Assembly (NCBI GenBank): GCA_945877815.1
Contig: CAMDWJ010000001.1
Location: 62,001 to 126,000 of the forward strand
DNA from: Caenispirillum bisanense
GTDB taxonomy: Bacteria; Pseudomonadota; Alphaproteobacteria; Rhodospirillales; UBA2165
Direction of reading: 5' to 3'
Length of the DNA: 64,000 bases
Shown here: piece after piece, positions 62,742 through 64,000 of the stretch
Numbering within the stretch: position 1 is the first letter of the stretch
Layout of the letters: every line of letters starts with the position of its first letter
Notes under the pieces: generated by a model
What the model saw: the letters and a program-made list of their open reading frames with translations, nothing else
What the model was told of the DNA's origin: nothing
Databases searched by the model: none
Program-made: the position numbers and the translations under genes

Positions 62742-63961
62742 CCGTGTCGCCGCGCGTCTGACTCGAGATTCCTTGCGGCGAACAGATAGACCAGCAGGAC
62801 CGAGATGCCGGCAATGGCGGTGATGGATGCCATCGGAACCGCGCTATGTTTCGGCAAAAGCCCGACTGCGATCGAAGAGAGGGTGCTGAGCAATCCCTGC
62901 ATGATGCCGATGAGCGACGAGGCGGCTCCGGCGCGGCTGGCGAAGGGAACCAAGGCGCCCGCCAAGGCGGGCGATTGAACGAAGGCCATGCCGACCATAT
63001 AGGCCATCATGGGGATGACAATCGCCCAGATCGAACGGACGTCTGCGAGCGCCAGGATCAGTTCCGTGGATCCTGCGAGTGCACAGAATACCGTGCCGCC
63101 GAACAACATCGGCGCGATGCCAAAGCGCGCGATCAGATGTGCATTTACGAAGGCGGCCGCGGCGTTGCAGGCCATGATCAGAGCATAGAAAAAACTGAAG
63201 GTATCGGGATCGAGGCCGCGCGCCCCGATCAGCACGGCGGCCGAGCCGGACAGAAATGCGCTCAGGCCTAATGGGCCGCCAACCGCGAGCGCCGCGTAAA
63301 CCAGGAACATCCGATTGCGGCCGATCTCGATGAAGTTGATCAACATTGTCATCGGCTTGACTGCGTGAATATTTTTTTCGACGAGCGTCTCATCGACATA
63401 CCGCCAAAGGAGAATCCACAAGGCGGCCGTGAACAAAGCCATGAACAAAAACACCGCTCGCCAATCGAAATGGATCACCAGTTGAGCGCTGATCACCGGC
63501 GCGAAGATTGGAATGCTGGTGCCGATGACTGTCATGTAGGACAAGACCCGAGCGGCAATGTCGCGCGCATAAAGGTCGCGCACGATGGCTCGTACGACGA
63601 TGCGCCCCGACGATCCCGCGGCCCCTTGCAGGAAACGCAGCCCGATCAGCACCCAGACGTCGGCGGCCCAGATCGCGAGGGCCGCTGTCAGCGAATAGAG
63701 TGCGATCCCGGTCAGCAGCACCGGCCGGCGGCCGAAACGGTCGGCGAGCGGCCCGACGAAGGCTTGGCCGATCGCGCCGCCCAAAAAGAAAGCCGCGACC
63801 GCGAACTGAATGCGGCTCATATCAGCTTCGAGTGCGTGTGAAAGAACCACCATTATCGGGAGGAATGCGTCGGTGCCGAGCGCGCCCAGGAATGTGGCTG
63901 CACCGAATCCCGCCGTCAGGACAAGGCGGGGTTCGCCTGTGGCCTGCTTGGGGGCCGACAT
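62738..63961 (-). CDS. Bcr/CflA-type multidrug efflux transporter (MFS)
   Basis: A 407-residue 12-helix drug:proton antiporter. It carries the MFS loop 2-3 motif GPLADRFGRRPVLLTG, the Bcr/CflA-typical N-terminus LGALGTDAFLPIMVVLSHAL, and motif C region AGSSGRIVVRAIVRDLYA. The last 39 bases of the window hold no further gene. Confidence 0.92.
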   Translation of the reverse strand: MSAPKQATGEPRLVLTAGFGAATFLGALGTDAFLPIMVVLSHALEADMSRIQFAVAAFFLGGAIGQAFVGPLADRFGRRPVLLTGIALYSLTAALAIWAADVWVLIGLRFLQGAAGSSGRIVVRAIVRDLYARDIAARVLSYMTVIGTSIPIFAPVISAQLVIHFDWRAVFLFMALFTAALWILLWRYVDETLVEKNIHAVKPMTMLINFIEIGRNRMFLVYAALAVGGPLGLSAFLSGSAAVLIGARGLDPDTFSFFYALIMACNAAAAFVNAHLIARFGIAPMLFGGTVFCALAGSTELILALADVRSIWAIVIPMMAYMVGMAFVQSPALAGALVPFASRAGAASSLIGIMQGLLSTLSSIAVGLLPKHSAVPMASITAIAGISVLLVYLFAARNLESDARRHG

Positions 63962-64000
63962 GGCGTACTAACCCTGTTGAATGGTACGGATGTTCTCGGC

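Overview
The window is chromosomal DNA of an alphaproteobacterium, high in G+C. Supporting signs are a DUF1127 protein, the gene order phoR-pstSCAB-phoU-phoB, a glmU-glmS pair, EttA, and a short RlpA lipoprotein. A Rhodospirillales-like or Hyphomicrobiales-like soil or water organism fits the gene content, but no marker fixes the genus.

Positions 1-13.5 kb are mostly core. A DUF1127 protein is followed by the phosphate-starvation locus (phoR, a three-repeat Pho box, pstS, a terminator-like hairpin, pstC-pstA-pstB-phoU-phoB). Next come a MauG-type di-haem peroxidase, a convergent symporter whose start codon is missing, ettA and gstA. Positions 13-18 kb hold a LysR-TlpA pair diverging from a ConA-fold protein, an arylsulfotransferase-like propeller and a type I sulfatase, probably a sulfate-ester unit. 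An intergenic stretch at 18.0-18.4 kb carries an unusual 11-bp tandem array. glmS-glmU, an LVIVD-repeat protein, a glycine-zipper lipoprotein and tRNA-Val(CAC) follow to 23.8 kb.

Positions 23.8-48.3 kb are an accessory catabolic region beginning just after the tRNA. It holds five intact family-5 solute-binding proteins and one wrecked copy, with no permease or ATPase gene beside any of them. It also holds a ThDP-dependent decarboxylase and a 5'-truncated paralogue, a TauD-type dioxygenase, and a tight six-gene minus-strand operon (extradiol dioxygenase, ornithine cyclodeaminase-like protein, LivJ-type binding protein without signal peptide, amidohydrolase, binding protein, FAD hydroxylase). 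A LysR regulator stands upstream of that operon. Divergent from the regulator is a Rieske oxygenase - binding protein - Rieske oxygenase block. Together these look like uptake or sensing, ring hydroxylation, ring cleavage and decarboxylation of an aromatic or heteroaromatic acid of unknown identity. Several genes at 25.8-33.4 kb are broken at clear deletion junctions, so the region is being remodelled.

Positions 48.5-64 kb return to mixed content. There is an LtaS/MdoB-type transferase gene interrupted by one in-frame TAG, rlpA, a methyltransferase, a GST and an alpha/beta hydrolase. A three-gene type III polyketide synthase operon (PKS, methyltransferase, FAD reductase) follows, then a PRC-barrel protein, an AsmA pseudogene, a complete DctP-DctQ-DctM TRAP transporter followed by an NrtS-like protein, a class II aldolase, a small exported protein and a Bcr/CflA efflux pump. 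I saw no CRISPR array, transposase, integrase or rRNA.
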